This document shows positions 18,760 to 28,993 of a stretch of 64,000 nt of DNA, in pieces (the stretch's first letter is position 1; the number at the start of each line of letters is the position of its first letter). The notes below the pieces were generated by a model, which saw only the letters and a program-made list of their open reading frames with translations, searched no databases and was not told the DNA's origin. The position numbers were made by a program, and so were the translations under genes. The DNA is from Aurantiochytrium sp. KH105 (Eukaryota > Sar > Bigyra > Thraustochytrida > Thraustochytriidae). Location of the stretch: the NCBI GenBank assembly GCA_003116975.1, contig BGKB01000040.1, positions 248,001-312,000 of the forward strand, read 5' to 3'.

Positions 18760-19523
18760 TCATGAGCCGATTAGGTTGATGAGAACAACGAGAAAGAGAA
18801 GAAACAAAAGGGGCATAAGGATGCCAGCGAGGCTGCCGCTGGACTTGCTCTTCTTGCTGCGCTTCTTCTTCTTTTTCTTCATTGCTTTGAGTTTCTTCTT
18901 GGCAGCCTTGGCATCACGCACACCTTTGCCCTCGAGGTACTCTACAATGTCATCATGGCCGCGAAACTCGGCCACTTCTAGAGGCGTCCGATTCTGCTTG
19001 GTTTTGGCCTTGAGACTGGCGCCGGAGCGAACCAAAGTCTTAGCGCAACTGAGCTGGCCCTGATGGCACGCAACATGCAGCGGTGTCTCGAGCTTCTTTT
19101 GCTGTGCGTTATCAAACGTCAATTCATCCATTCGTCCGTCCGTCCGTCCGTCCGTTGAAACGCGAATGATTTTCGAATTGACATTGCATACGTTGCGATT
19201 GCGCGTGCACGAAATGCGTTCATTCCCGAGGGAAGGATAAAAACATCGAGTGAGCGAGAGGATTAATGCGGTGCACAGAAAAGGCGATAACGCGAGCAAC
19301 TTACACTGGTCACGAGATCGACATCCGCCCCATTGTCCAAAAGGAACTTGATCATTTCCTTGAGTCCATGCCGTGCCGCCGCGTGCATGGGGCTGTACCC
19401 GCCTTGCAGACATCCGTTAATGTCGGCGCCGCGCACCTTGAGCATCTTCTTGACGGCCGCCTCGTCGTCCTCCTCGACGGCGTCGATGAGCTTGCGCATC
19501 ACGTCTTCCTTGGTGGTCGGCAT
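18760..19523 (-). CDS. Tail-anchored ankyrin-repeat protein (two exons)
   Basis: Exon 1 (19523-19305) starts at MPTTKEDV with A at -3. Exon 2 (19101-18760) restores the ankyrin frame after a 203-base intron. The spliced product is about 186 residues. About three ankyrin repeats are visible: an N-terminal helical pair, YSPMHAAARHGLKEMIKFLL, then ETPLHVACHQGQLSCAKTLV and NRTPLEVAEFRGHDDIVEYL. A Lys-rich linker (about 148-165) and one C-terminal hydrophobic span of about 20 residues follow. This predicts a cytosol-facing protein-binding domain held on a membrane by a C-terminal tail. The target membrane and partner are unknown. The splice sites are inferred from GTAAGT, a CAG acceptor and continuity of the repeat. 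Confidence 0.8.
19102..19304 (-). other. Spliceosomal intron in the ankyrin gene
   Basis: The donor is AGT|GTAAGT and the acceptor ACGCACAG|CAAAAG. Length is 203 bases and phase is 0. It interrupts an ankyrin repeat just before the ETPLH motif. It contains a short (CCGT)n array at about 19133-19155. This is the only intron that could be placed in the window. Confidence 0.75.
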
Positions 19524-20545
19524 CTTCTTCGCGTTATCCACCCTCGCACTCGCCTCACGCCTTCCTCTCCTCCTTTTCCTCCGCGGGCGCCGCGCCTTGT
19601 GCGAGCACCTATACGCACGCGTCCACCCTTTCTTGCTCTGCACGTGCAGCGAGGGCCCTCAAAGTCAGGGTCAGATCGATCGAACTGGCGATCGACCGCG
19701 CCGCGCCGCGAGAGGGCGGAGGCGCCTCCGCTCGTCCCGCTGCTCGCCTCTCTCGCCGCCTCGGACTAGGCTGGCCAGCTGCTCGACCGACGCTCGATCG
19801 ATCGCTCGATCGAGGGATTGATCGTCGCTCGCTCCGGGTCGTCGAGGCATCAACTTTCCGTGCGCGGCTGCGAGGCGCGTGCAGTACAGGGGGCACGCCG
19901 CGCCTTTCCGCCTCTTCGCCTCGGGCCGCGGCCTCTTCGCGCCCCGGCGCGCCCGCTTTTCGAGCCCGCGGACTCTCCGCTTTCTGCCCCCTTTCCAGCG
20001 CCCAAGATGCCCCCCGTGGCAGGCCTCGATGAGTCATCCTTCCGCGGCCGGGCGGGGATATGCTGCGTGTCTGCGGCGCCCGCGGCGAATGGGAAAGAGA
20101 CCTGTTTGCAGCGAGCTGAGGGGCTTCGGGGAATAGGTCTTTAAAGCGGAACGCTTTGCGCGACAGACGACAGCCGGGAGGGGGTGTGCGCGGGTCACTT
20201 TCACGCCGGGATTCGCGCTGCACGTGCCGCTCACGCTGGTCACTGGCCTTGGTGGGCGGAACTACTACCTGTACTTTCAACTTGGCGGCGGCGGCGGCTG
20301 GCTGTTATTGTATAGAGAGAGCTGAGTTGGCTGCGAATCGGACGTCCAGCAAAACACGCAGCGCTGGCGGAGGCGGGGGCGTGACCAAGACGTCGCCGTC
20401 TTCTCCCCTTCGCTTCGCTTCAGCCTGCGGAGCGAGCGAGCGTCGAAGCACGCCGTGCGGACGGGGGGCAACGCCAAAAGATAGAAGAATACCAGTCACG
20501 AGTCGCTGACGTCGGTCGAGCCGAGACGAGACGAGACGTGACGAG
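19524..20545. promoter_or_regulatory. Divergent GC-rich 5' region
   Basis: About 1 kb lies between the ankyrin gene (minus) and the seven-span protein gene (plus). Open frames on both strands are Arg/Pro/Ala-rich and look like chance in high GC. A cluster of CGATCGAT/GCTCGATCG words at about 19783-19830 forms overlapping palindromes. No gene is supported. Confidence 0.55.
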
Positions 20546-21898
20546 ATGGAACGCTCGCTCCGGAGCTTAGCGAACGCGTCCTCGTGCACGGACAACGTGG
20601 AGTGCCCCGCGAACGAGCTTTGCTATACAGGAGTGCCGTGGTTTGAGAATGGCAATTACTCCACGGCGAACCCGGACACGCTTCCGGGATGCTATTGTAA
20701 CACGTTCTACGGGTTCACGGGCCCGCTCTGTCTCGAGGCGAGCGCTTCGACACAAGTCACGATCGTTTGGAACTCGCTCTCATTCACACTAGGGATCATT
20801 TGTCTTGTCGTGCTCGAAGTCGCGACGTATCGCCTCCATCAGCGCGAGAAGCTCTGGTCCAGCCTGGCCATGTTCACCACCATCGTCCTGTCCTTTGTCG
20901 GCACCTTGATGACGTCTTTGTGGGCTCTCATGGTAGCCCTCTCGGCCGCGGTTCGTGAGGGCTCGCCTCCTCCGCATTGGGACTTTAATGACCAATACAA
21001 GGGTCGCTACAATGCGCCGAGTCTCGTCTTTGGCCCCATCGGGGTCGGCATTTCGGCTTTGGCACTTTTGCACGTCAGTCTCACTTGGCTCGAAATCACC
21101 ATCAACTCGGGTCGACTGACCCCGCACCAGAGCTCTCGTCTCTCGGCTACGAAGCATTTCGTCTACCTCTTTGAGGTCTTGGCTGTTGCGGTTGGAATCA
21201 GTGGCGCCGTTTATGAAAAGACAAATGGTCGCAGCATCTTTGGCTTTCTTCTCCTCCCACTCATTCTCTTCATCTTGGTGTCGTACTTTGTCGGGGCAGT
21301 GCTTCTGGTCCGCCTTCTTCACCACGCAACCGACGCTCGCTCGCAGCTGGACAGAGTATCCAAGTCCTCGCAGGAGACAGCCTTTACGAACCCCGCAATG
21401 GTTTCGCCCGGTGCCGCAATCTCACCTCCATCCTTTCTCGAAAACTCAGACTCGGGCCCGAACGAGGGCACAGGAAACAAGAACGCGCGCGCGAGCTGGT
21501 TCTGGGCCAGTCTTCCGCCCCGGCCCTTGTCCAAGCCCAAGAACAAGACTCTTTCGAGAAATTTGGAAGGTGGACGCACGCGCGCCTTGACACAGGAATC
21601 AAAGGCATCCTCGGTCTCACCAAAGTTGCCTCCGACGAGTTCAGAAAAGCTGTTTTTCTCCGTCATGGTCAAAGTCCGCAACACGGTGATTGCCATCACT
21701 TTGTGCATAACTGCATTTCTCATTGCAACTGTGGGCATATCCTCGGTGGATCAGGCGTCCGATTCGGGCTGGAAGGCTGTGGCGACGCCCGAAGGTTTTC
21801 CCTATGTCAAGGCATTCCACCATTTGCAAATGACCAGCATCATTGTCTCGCAATTGAGCATTGCGCTCTATATCTTCCCTATGGGCGGCGCTGTCTAG
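20546..21898 (+). CDS. Probable seven-span membrane protein with Cys-rich N-terminus
   Basis: The frame has 450 codons. Residues 14-62 carry six cysteines in an EGF-like spacing ending CYCNTFYGFTGPLC, which suggests an outside-facing N-terminus although there is no classic cleaved signal. Seven hydrophobic segments are visible at about 71-95, 104-132, 158-186, 203-223, 231-258, 378-401 and 429-447. The loop between spans 5 and 6 is long (about 260-377), basic and Ser/Pro-rich, and should face the cytosol. Topology resembles a G-protein-coupled receptor, but no family motif (DRY, NPxxY) was found, so this is only a topological likeness. The function is unknown. Confidence 0.8.
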   Translation: MERSLRSLANASSCTDNVECPANELCYTGVPWFENGNYSTANPDTLPGCYCNTFYGFTGPLCLEASASTQVTIVWNSLSFTLGIICLVVLEVATYRLHQREKLWSSLAMFTTIVLSFVGTLMTSLWALMVALSAAVREGSPPPHWDFNDQYKGRYNAPSLVFGPIGVGISALALLHVSLTWLEITINSGRLTPHQSSRLSATKHFVYLFEVLAVAVGISGAVYEKTNGRSIFGFLLLPLILFILVSYFVGAVLLVRLLHHATDARSQLDRVSKSSQETAFTNPAMVSPGAAISPPSFLENSDSGPNEGTGNKNARASWFWASLPPRPLSKPKNKTLSRNLEGGRTRALTQESKASSVSPKLPPTSSEKLFFSVMVKVRNTVIAITLCITAFLIATVGISSVDQASDSGWKAVATPEGFPYVKAFHHLQMTSIIVSQLSIALYIFPMGGAV

Positions 21899-22582
21899 AA
21901 CAGCTCAAAATTGAACAGTAGGCCGAGTAGCACGTTCTCGCTTTTTTACGCAAGTAGAGTTGTAAGTATTTCGTCAACGTTTTTACCACTCGTCCACAAT
22001 CTGAAAGGTGCAACTGTGGCAGAGACGTCAAATTCAACCAAAAAGAAATGGAGGGTCATGGATTCCGGGGTACTCGACCAAAGTTCGTACAAGGATTACC
22101 GCAAGACTTGAACTTGGGTGAACCTGATGTTCGCAGACTCAAACTTGGAGAGTGATCCTTTCAGTGCTTCTTTTGCAAGGCCTGCAACGTAAGCTCAGTC
22201 TATTCCCTCGATGTTCTCTTAGCAATTTCGAACTTGCAGCTTATTCTCTGCATAAGACAACGAATAGCATTCTTCACTTGTGAGTAGTAGTAGCCTTTTA
22301 TGTTGTTCTCTTTCTTGCTCCGTCCTTTCCTAGCTTCATGCCGGGCGCCTCGTCCCTGTTGGAAAAAAAAAAACATCAAAAAAAATCGTTCAATGTCGCT
22401 CAATGGCGAGTTATTTCTGGCGGCCACCACAGACCGCCATCCGATTTGCACCCGGCGAGGCCCGGTGCGCGCGCGCGCGCGCTTGGCGAATAACCTGAGC
22501 TCACTCGTGTTGCCCTTCCACGCCCACCCGGAGCGTCTGACGGCGGCAAAGGTGCTCGGCGAAGCATAAAAAAGCCACAAAG
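21899..22582. other. Intergenic region upstream of SLU7
   Basis: This holds the 3' end of the seven-span gene and the promoter of SLU7. It contains A-rich runs (about 22361-22385) and a short (GC)n run near 22470. No gene was recognised. Confidence 0.6.
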
Positions 22583-24577
22583 ATGGCCTCTTCCTCGTCA
22601 GCGATGTTGACGCGCGAGGAGCTCGCGCGCAAGCGAACACTAGATGAGGCGCGCAAAAGTGGCGTGCTACCGCCCAAGGTCGACGACGAGGGCAATATGT
22701 TGAATCCACACATGCCAGAGTTTATGTCGCAAGCCCCGTGGTATTTAAAACAGGACGAAGGCAGCGGTCTCAAGCACCAGCGACTGGCTAAAGACCACGA
22801 GGAGAAAACTGCGCTCGATGCATGGTACAAACGCGGCAAAAATGTCTTTGTCAACGATAAGAAGACGCGTTTCGAAAAAAACGCTTGCAAAAATTGCGGC
22901 GCCAAGACACATACCGCAAAGGACTGCATGGAGCGGCCCCGGAAGCGCGGCGCGTGGAAGACCAATAAGAATTTGGCCTCGGATGAGGTGCAGCAGCAAG
23001 ATCTCAAACTCGACTATGATGCCGCGCGCGACCGCTGGAATGGCTTTGACGCAGACGCGCACATGAAACAGCAAATGAGGATACACGAACGTGCAGAGCA
23101 GGAGAAGCGCAAGGAAGCCCAGCGGCGTCGCGACGAAGAATTTCGCAAAAAGCAGGAACGGAAGGCGAAACGCATGGCCGACCGCGAAGCTCGCAAAAAA
23201 CGCAGTCGCGCAGAAAAAGAACTCAAGGCGACCGGCGGCGAAGACGCTGACAACGAACAGGACGATGACGACGCAGGTTCGGAGTCAGACTCGTCTTCCG
23301 GCTCCTCCTCTTCCTCCTCGGACAACGACGATGATGATGACGATGACGGCGAAGGTGGCGAAGGCAGCGACGCCGGCGGTCGAGGCTCGGGGTCGGATGA
23401 TGACGGGTTGCGTCAGCGCGGTGACGAGTCGGCCATCTTCAAAGTCGGCAACAAAGTCAAGGCTTCTGTCCACAATCTTCGCATCCGCGAAGATACGGCC
23501 AAGTACCTGCGAAACTTGAATCCTGACTCGGCCTTTTATGATCCCAAAACACGATCGATGCGTGCCAATCCGAACCCTGAGCTGGCACTCAACGAAGCCG
23601 AGTATGCGGGCGACAACTACGTGAAAATGTCTGGGGACGCCATCGAACTCGCCAAGGCGCAAACCTTTGCCTGGGACTACGAACGTCGCGCGGAAGGCGC
23701 ACACCAGGATGCAGACCAGATGCACCTTCAGGGCAACCCGACGCAGATTTTACTTGCACAGAAACAATTTGAAGAACGCGCAAAAAAGGCCAAAGAGCTT
23801 CGCGAGCAAGCTCTAAAGGACAAGTACGGCGAGGGCGCTCTGGCTACGCGTAAAGCAGATCCTAGCGTTCACGGTGGAGCTTCTTCCGAGTTTGTAGAGT
23901 ATACGCCTGATGGCAGGCGAATCCGCTCTGGCGTGAATGCCGTGCAAGCGGGTCCCAAGTATGAGGAAGATGTCACGGAAGGTAATCATACGAGCGTTTG
24001 GGGGTCGTACTTTGATCGCGAGGGCATGCGCTGGGGCTTTCAGTGTTGCTGGCAAACGTCGCGGCGATCGTACTGCACAGGCGAGGCAGGAAAACGTGCC
24101 AAGGAGGCGGCGCGAAAGCACGCGCAGCACGGATCGGAACAGACTTTAGCGAAAGCGACGCCTACCGAATCCGCTGCAGCTGGCGCTGATCCTGTAAACG
24201 TCAAGAATGCTGACAGAACGAACGCCGCCACAACTAGTGAGCGCTTGGAAAAAGGAGACACGAAGGAAAGCAAACAAACGCACAAGACAAGTAGCAGAGG
24301 AAAGACGAAAAAGAGCAAAAGGAAGAGCAAGAGCAGCAAGAGCAAGAAATCATCCAAGAAGCGGCGGCGGCGGCGGCGAAGCTCGTCGTCATCTTCGTCA
24401 TCCTCGTTGTCGTCATCTTCAGATTCAGAAGACTCATCGGATGAGAACAAAGGTGGCAAGGCCGCGCGCAAGCGACGAGTATCGGCTGACCCGCAAAGCC
24501 GGGGCACTGATCCTACAGAAGCTGAGATGGACGCCTACCATCGGCAACGTGCTCGTGACGGCGATCCCATGCAATGA
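22583..24577 (+). CDS. SLU7: Pre-mRNA splicing factor SLU7
   Basis: The protein has 664 residues. SLU7 acts in the second catalytic step of splicing and helps choose the 3' splice site inside the spliceosome in the nucleus. Diagnostic features: an N-terminal LPPKVDDEGNMLNPHMPEF-type segment with PWYL (about 30-56), the CCHC zinc knuckle CKNCGAKTHTAKDC (C102, C105, H110, C115) and a following basic RPRKRGAWKT. The central DYDAARDRWNGFD and the SVWGSYFDREGMRWGFQCC block are also family hallmarks. An acidic Asp/Ser stretch (about 225-275) and a C-terminal Lys/Arg/Ser-rich tail (about 570-625) are low complexity and resemble RS-type regions. Length is close to that of animal and plant SLU7. No intron interrupts it. 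Confidence 0.95.
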   Translation: MASSSSAMLTREELARKRTLDEARKSGVLPPKVDDEGNMLNPHMPEFMSQAPWYLKQDEGSGLKHQRLAKDHEEKTALDAWYKRGKNVFVNDKKTRFEKNACKNCGAKTHTAKDCMERPRKRGAWKTNKNLASDEVQQQDLKLDYDAARDRWNGFDADAHMKQQMRIHERAEQEKRKEAQRRRDEEFRKKQERKAKRMADREARKKRSRAEKELKATGGEDADNEQDDDDAGSESDSSSGSSSSSSDNDDDDDDDGEGGEGSDAGGRGSGSDDDGLRQRGDESAIFKVGNKVKASVHNLRIREDTAKYLRNLNPDSAFYDPKTRSMRANPNPELALNEAEYAGDNYVKMSGDAIELAKAQTFAWDYERRAEGAHQDADQMHLQGNPTQILLAQKQFEERAKKAKELREQALKDKYGEGALATRKADPSVHGGASSEFVEYTPDGRRIRSGVNAVQAGPKYEEDVTEGNHTSVWGSYFDREGMRWGFQCCWQTSRRSYCTGEAGKRAKEAARKHAQHGSEQTLAKATPTESAAAGADPVNVKNADRTNAATTSERLEKGDTKESKQTHKTSSRGKTKKSKRKSKSSKSKKSSKKRRRRRRSSSSSSSSSLSSSSDSEDSSDENKGGKAARKRRVSADPQSRGTDPTEAEMDAYHRQRARDGDPMQ

Positions 24578-24745
24578 TTCGACCGACTACATGCTTTTTT
24601 AGAAAAACAAAAGAAAGGTGAGAATGAAAGAAAAACATTTGTGCATCTTGAAGCATATGAGCGACAGATTTTGTGGTGATGGACATGCGAACCGCGCGCG
24701 CTGTTGTTCTGAAAAAAAGACGAATCAGTGTGAAACCGTGCAGCT

Positions 24746-25942
24746 CTAGGCAATATGTGCAATGACGCGCGCCTCCTTTTGGGCACGGTCAATGGACACA
24801 AGCGAATTTGCAACAAGGCCATAGACGAATTGAATGACCTTGGCGCTCGAGAGATCAAGAGCTTTGGCAATCGCACGCTTCCAGTCATTGAGTAGCATCT
24901 CACCGCCCTGGTCCACGAGAAGAGCAAGCGAGGTGGCCATGGCACGGGCTTGCCACGCCGCTGTGCCGTGGGATTCTGGAGTACTCGTCTCGGAACTGAC
25001 GCTGCCTCCGGTCGACGGGATGCCCGCTGCCTTGACGGCCTGTTTCATATTCTCACGCAGTGCTGCTTCGACGAGCTGTTTAACACGTGCCTCCTCCTGC
25101 AAAGTTTCGAGACGACTGCGCATGTCGTTCACCTTTTCCCAAAGTGAACGCACATTTGCGCTCGAATGTACAGCGGTGCGCTTTGCTGCCTCAAATTCTG
25201 CTGCTTTGCGAGCAAAGTCGTCACAAGCTGCAGCAGCGGTTGCAGCCTCCTGATCCGTTTCGTCGAATGCCGAATTACTGCTATCAGACGGCCTCGATGA
25301 CGAGGAAACTCGAGCTGTTGCCGAAGCCACCGCCCGCAGATCCCGGATGTGGCCATCAATGTCGTCCAGCTTGGTTCGTAGCGCGTTGATGCGAGTTCTG
25401 GAGGCCTCGAGGTTTTCGTCAGCTTTGTTGGCGTCACCTAGCTTGGTCCTTGCGATTGCAAGCTCGTGTCGGAGCGTTTCAGCATTCTGCGAACCACTTG
25501 CGATTGATGCTGCATCGGAAGCACCAGGTTCGCCTCTTTGCTCTTTTTCGCGCAGCTCGAGTCCGGCGCGTCGCGCACGAAGCTGCTTGAAGCGTGCAAC
25601 GAGCACCTCGACTTCGTCAGCGTCGGTGCCGTGCCATTCCGTGGAAATGGCCTCTGCTACGGTTGCATCCACCTGCTTAAATTTCCTTTGATGTCTGCGT
25701 TTGCACGCCCACGCCTCTACGGCCACGCTTTCTTCTTCGCTTAGTTCCTGCGCAAGACGGACGCCCCCGCGAGTCCGTGGCCCGATTCTGGCATGCTCGG
25801 CAACTTCTGTCGGTGTCTCGGCCGCTGCGTCTAGCGTGTCAGGACTCGCGAAGGCTTCTGGTCGGCCCTTTCCGCGCCGCAGCCGTCCGCACGCTGCCTC
25901 CAATTGCGCCAGCGCGCTCACGAGCGCGTCTTCGCGCGTCAT
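24746..25942 (-). CDS. Coiled-coil protein, unknown (398 aa)
   Basis: The frame runs 398 codons from an ATG in the order Met-Thr-Arg-Glu-Asp. The central region (about 90-225 and 245-300) is heptad-rich with Ala, Arg, Leu and Glu and should form a coiled coil. It is interrupted by a Ser-rich linker (SSSSRPSDSSNS, about 214-225). The C-terminal ~70 residues form a separate hydrophobic helical segment (MATSLALLVDQGGEMLLNDW, then a Val/Leu/Ile-rich stretch) that could be a small folded domain. No motif allowed a family to be named. The gene converges with SLU7, with 168 bases between the stop codons. Confidence 0.78.
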   Translation of the reverse strand: MTREDALVSALAQLEAACGRLRRGKGRPEAFASPDTLDAAAETPTEVAEHARIGPRTRGGVRLAQELSEEESVAVEAWACKRRHQRKFKQVDATVAEAISTEWHGTDADEVEVLVARFKQLRARRAGLELREKEQRGEPGASDAASIASGSQNAETLRHELAIARTKLGDANKADENLEASRTRINALRTKLDDIDGHIRDLRAVASATARVSSSSRPSDSSNSAFDETDQEAATAAAACDDFARKAAEFEAAKRTAVHSSANVRSLWEKVNDMRSRLETLQEEARVKQLVEAALRENMKQAVKAAGIPSTGGSVSSETSTPESHGTAAWQARAMATSLALLVDQGGEMLLNDWKRAIAKALDLSSAKVIQFVYGLVANSLVSIDRAQKEARVIAHIA

Positions 25943-26687
25943 TGTAGTTGCGCTTGTCGCCGGCGGTTATTTGGGGAATGGTGCAAGTTAAAAATTAACC
26001 TCCCAAAGAGAGAGATAGAGAGAGAGAGAGACCAGCGAGCGACCAGGGGCAGAGACAGAGGCAGGGTATAAACACCAAAACTTCAAACAAAATTGTGGTC
26101 TCTCCTTTCAAGAGATTTGATGTCTACCTCCTCTTTACACAAATGTTCTCTTGGTGCCCCTGTAAAAGAGATTGCGGAGAAAAAGTAGTCTAGCGAATTT
26201 CTGATTTTTAGACCAAGACAGGCGAGACTAGTAAAATTGGGACGATTAAGAATTCATAATGAGTCTCGAAGGAAGTTCGCTGACCGTTCGAATGGCGGAC
26301 AAAAGCGCAAGGTCATGTCTTCGTCTTTGATCAAGGTTATCTTCACCCCCCTCGATGTTGGTGGTCGCACTTGATGACTGGATCTCAATCCCTGAACGCA
26401 AGCCTTTCTAGGCTACGCACGAAGATGAGGCCTGCTCTCCCCGCATTTCTTACTCTTTCCCTTGCCATCGCTCCCGTCACGTTGCAGACGACAATCTAGC
26501 TGCTGCTGCCGCTGCAGGTGCAGCGGCAAGTACCAGCCAAAGTGGATCGACGAAAGATCCAAATCTAGGTCCACTAGTAGAACCACGAGGACAGAAAGAG
26601 AGAGAGACTGACCCCGGCGCGGGGACGCGGCAAACTCGCAATCCGAGTCGAGACGGCGTGGCGGCGGCAGTAGCTGCGGCAGCAAGC
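25943..26687. promoter_or_regulatory. Divergent 5' region with a GA repeat
   Basis: This lies between the starts of the coiled-coil gene (minus) and the GMC oxidoreductase gene (plus). It carries a GA-rich microsatellite at 26007-26030 and a relatively AT-rich middle. No gene was recognised. Confidence 0.55.
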
Positions 26688-28688
26688 ATGCACAGGTGGG
26701 CGCGGAGGGCGCTGGCCGCTACCGGCGCAGGCGGCGTCGCCGTCGCAGCCGGTTACCTTGCCTTCACAGAAGAGGACTCGACCGAGGCACCCGAAGCGGC
26801 CAAACCCGAGGCACCTCGTGCAAAGCTTGCCCGCTTCGCCAACAGTCTGAGCAGGGCGAAAGCGCGTTCGGAGTCCGCGTCAGAAAAGATAGAGACAGCC
26901 CCCAGTGACGGCGATTGGGATGCTGTCGTAGACGTGCTCGTTGTGGGAGCAGGCTCGTCCGGCTGCGCCTTGGCCGCCCGACTCGCGCAAAGTGCGCCCG
27001 ATAAGCGCACGCTCCTCGTCGAAGCCGGCGACTCGGATGATCTGCCCGAAATCCAGACTGCGGTGGCCTACTTCGACAAAGCCGAGCGCATCTTTGGCTC
27101 CTCGCGTGATCATCAGTACCATGCCGAAGCCCAGGATGAGCTCCTCGGACGTGCATTATATTGGCCCCGAGGCAAGGTTGTTGGCGGATGCTCCTCGTTC
27201 AACACGATGGTGTATCTTCGTGCTGACAAGGCAGATTATGATGCTTGGGCTGAAAAGCTCGGCCCTGGCTTTGAAGACTTTTCGGCCGTTGGTACGCTTC
27301 CCTTTTTCCGGCGCGCCGAGTCCCATCCGGGAGACCCTGCGGTCCACGGCAAGGATGGACCTATGCATGTGGCTCCTCTTACAGACGATGTGCACTTTCC
27401 CGATGGCGCTGCGCACGAGGTAACCAAAGCCTTTATTCGTGCAGCAAACATTCTCGGTGTTCCGACAAACAACGACTTTGCCAACGGCACCTTGGGCGTT
27501 AATGTGAATGACGTCAATGCGCGCAATGGTAGACGGTGCAACGCAGCGGCTTTTCTCAAAATGGTGGGCGCATACCCTGAGCGCGGGACCCTTTCAGTTA
27601 TCTCGCGAAAGCCGTACGAAGCGCTCAATGTCTGGCTTTGCGCATCGGTACAAAAGATTATTGTCGACCCGAAGTCGAAACGAGCACTTGGGGTTGAGCT
27701 CAGGCTAGGGCCAAGCTTTGACGACGAGGACAATGCAGACGACGATGAAGAAACTGAGACGAAAATTCAAGAGCGCTCCCTGGGCAAGGACGAGATCGTT
27801 AAAGGCCGAACCGTACGCATCCGCGTGCGCGACGAGACCATTCTCAGCTGCGGCGCCGTGGACTCGCCACGAATTCTCATGCTCTCGGGAGTGGGCCCCA
27901 AGCAGGAACTTGAGAATGTGGGCGTGCCCTGTATCGTCGATGTCCCGGGCGTTGGAAAGCAGCTCCAGGACCATTTACATGTACCCATGTGCTACAGAAT
28001 CCCCCAGGGAGTGAAGCCTCACTCTCATTCGAACATTTGCGAGGGAAGTCTGTTCACCAAGCTCAACGCGTCGAGCAAGTCTCCGGATTTGCAAGTGCAC
28101 GTGGGAACGATCTTTTTCGCCCCAGACGGATTTGAGCCTCTTGGGGAGGGATTTACGCTGACTCCGTCCCTCATTCATCCGGAGAGCGTCGGCTCGATTC
28201 GCCTTGCGTCCGCGGACCCGGGGGATCAGCCCATCATCGATGCTCGGTATTTGAGCGACCCAGAGGGTCGCGACATGGCGCAGCTCGTGGCGGGCGTACG
28301 TTTTGTACGCCAGCTTGGTCGCGAGATGCTCAAGGATCTGCAAAAGCAGGCCCCCAAGTCGTGCGCCGAGAAGAGTGGAACCGAGGTCTTCCCCGGCGCA
28401 GAGGTCGAGTCAGACGCCGAGATCGAGGCCTACATCCGACGATACGTGGGCACCATGTATCACCCCGTGGGAACGTGCCGCGTGGGCCGAGATGATGACC
28501 CCCTTGCGGTGCTGGACTCGCACTTTCGCGTTCGAGGAGCGCAGGGGCTTCGCGTTGTTGATGCCTCGGCAATTCCCAAAGTCGTTGGTGCCAACACAAA
28601 CGCCACGTGTATCATGCTTGGCGAGATGGCTGCCGACAAGATCGCGCTTGACCTTGCGGAACGGCACAAGTTACGCCCAGAGAGATAG
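26688..28688 (+). CDS. GMC-family FAD oxidoreductase (choline dehydrogenase-like)
   Basis: The protein has 666 residues. The N-terminus (MHRWARRALAATG, then a hydrophobic GGVAVAAGYLAF stretch) suggests a mitochondrial presequence or an N-terminal membrane anchor. The FAD-binding dinucleotide fold follows (VLVVGAGSSGCALAARL, about 84-100). The first GMC signature is PRGKVVGGCSSFNTMVYLR (about 159-177), and the second region is CGAVDSPRILMLSGVG. In the C-terminal GMC domain the catalytic His is in MYHPVGTCR (about H592), and the paired Asn is in GANTNAT (about N636). Family members oxidise alcohols, including choline, using FAD. The substrate cannot be told from sequence alone. An acidic insert (DDEDNADDDEETE) near residue 345 is unusual. 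Confidence 0.9.
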   Translation: MHRWARRALAATGAGGVAVAAGYLAFTEEDSTEAPEAAKPEAPRAKLARFANSLSRAKARSESASEKIETAPSDGDWDAVVDVLVVGAGSSGCALAARLAQSAPDKRTLLVEAGDSDDLPEIQTAVAYFDKAERIFGSSRDHQYHAEAQDELLGRALYWPRGKVVGGCSSFNTMVYLRADKADYDAWAEKLGPGFEDFSAVGTLPFFRRAESHPGDPAVHGKDGPMHVAPLTDDVHFPDGAAHEVTKAFIRAANILGVPTNNDFANGTLGVNVNDVNARNGRRCNAAAFLKMVGAYPERGTLSVISRKPYEALNVWLCASVQKIIVDPKSKRALGVELRLGPSFDDEDNADDDEETETKIQERSLGKDEIVKGRTVRIRVRDETILSCGAVDSPRILMLSGVGPKQELENVGVPCIVDVPGVGKQLQDHLHVPMCYRIPQGVKPHSHSNICEGSLFTKLNASSKSPDLQVHVGTIFFAPDGFEPLGEGFTLTPSLIHPESVGSIRLASADPGDQPIIDARYLSDPEGRDMAQLVAGVRFVRQLGREMLKDLQKQAPKSCAEKSGTEVFPGAEVESDAEIEAYIRRYVGTMYHPVGTCRVGRDDDPLAVLDSHFRVRGAQGLRVVDASAIPKVVGANTNATCIMLGEMAADKIALDLAERHKLRPER

Positions 28689-28993
28689 CTAGCTGTACAC
28701 GTGTTTGACACACACCTAACACTTGCACATGTTCTTTTCTACAAGTGATGTGTTTTGCTTTGCCCGGAAAGGAATTCATATTGAAAACTGAGGCTCGAGC
28801 ATGTCGACATCTTTTCTGTTGACTTGAGCTTTGACTCACTTGCAAGATAAACGAAAACTTCAGAGTCAGTTGGCGTCACGTTTTATAAGGGAATTATTTC
28901 AAAGTGGTTCTTTGGAGGAAAAGGAGAAGTGGAGAGAGAAGCGCAAAAGAAAAGAAATGAATAGAAGAGGAGCTTAAGAAGCACTCATACAGC
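28689..28993. other. Convergent intergenic region
   Basis: About 300 relatively A/T-rich bases hold the 3' ends of the GMC oxidoreductase (plus) and SDHAF2 (minus) genes. Nothing else was recognised. Confidence 0.6.

Noticed and set aside
19609-20280. 223-codon minus-strand frame in the ankyrin/seven-span divergent region
   Set aside because: Arg/Pro/Ser-rich, no domain, and placed in a promoter region.
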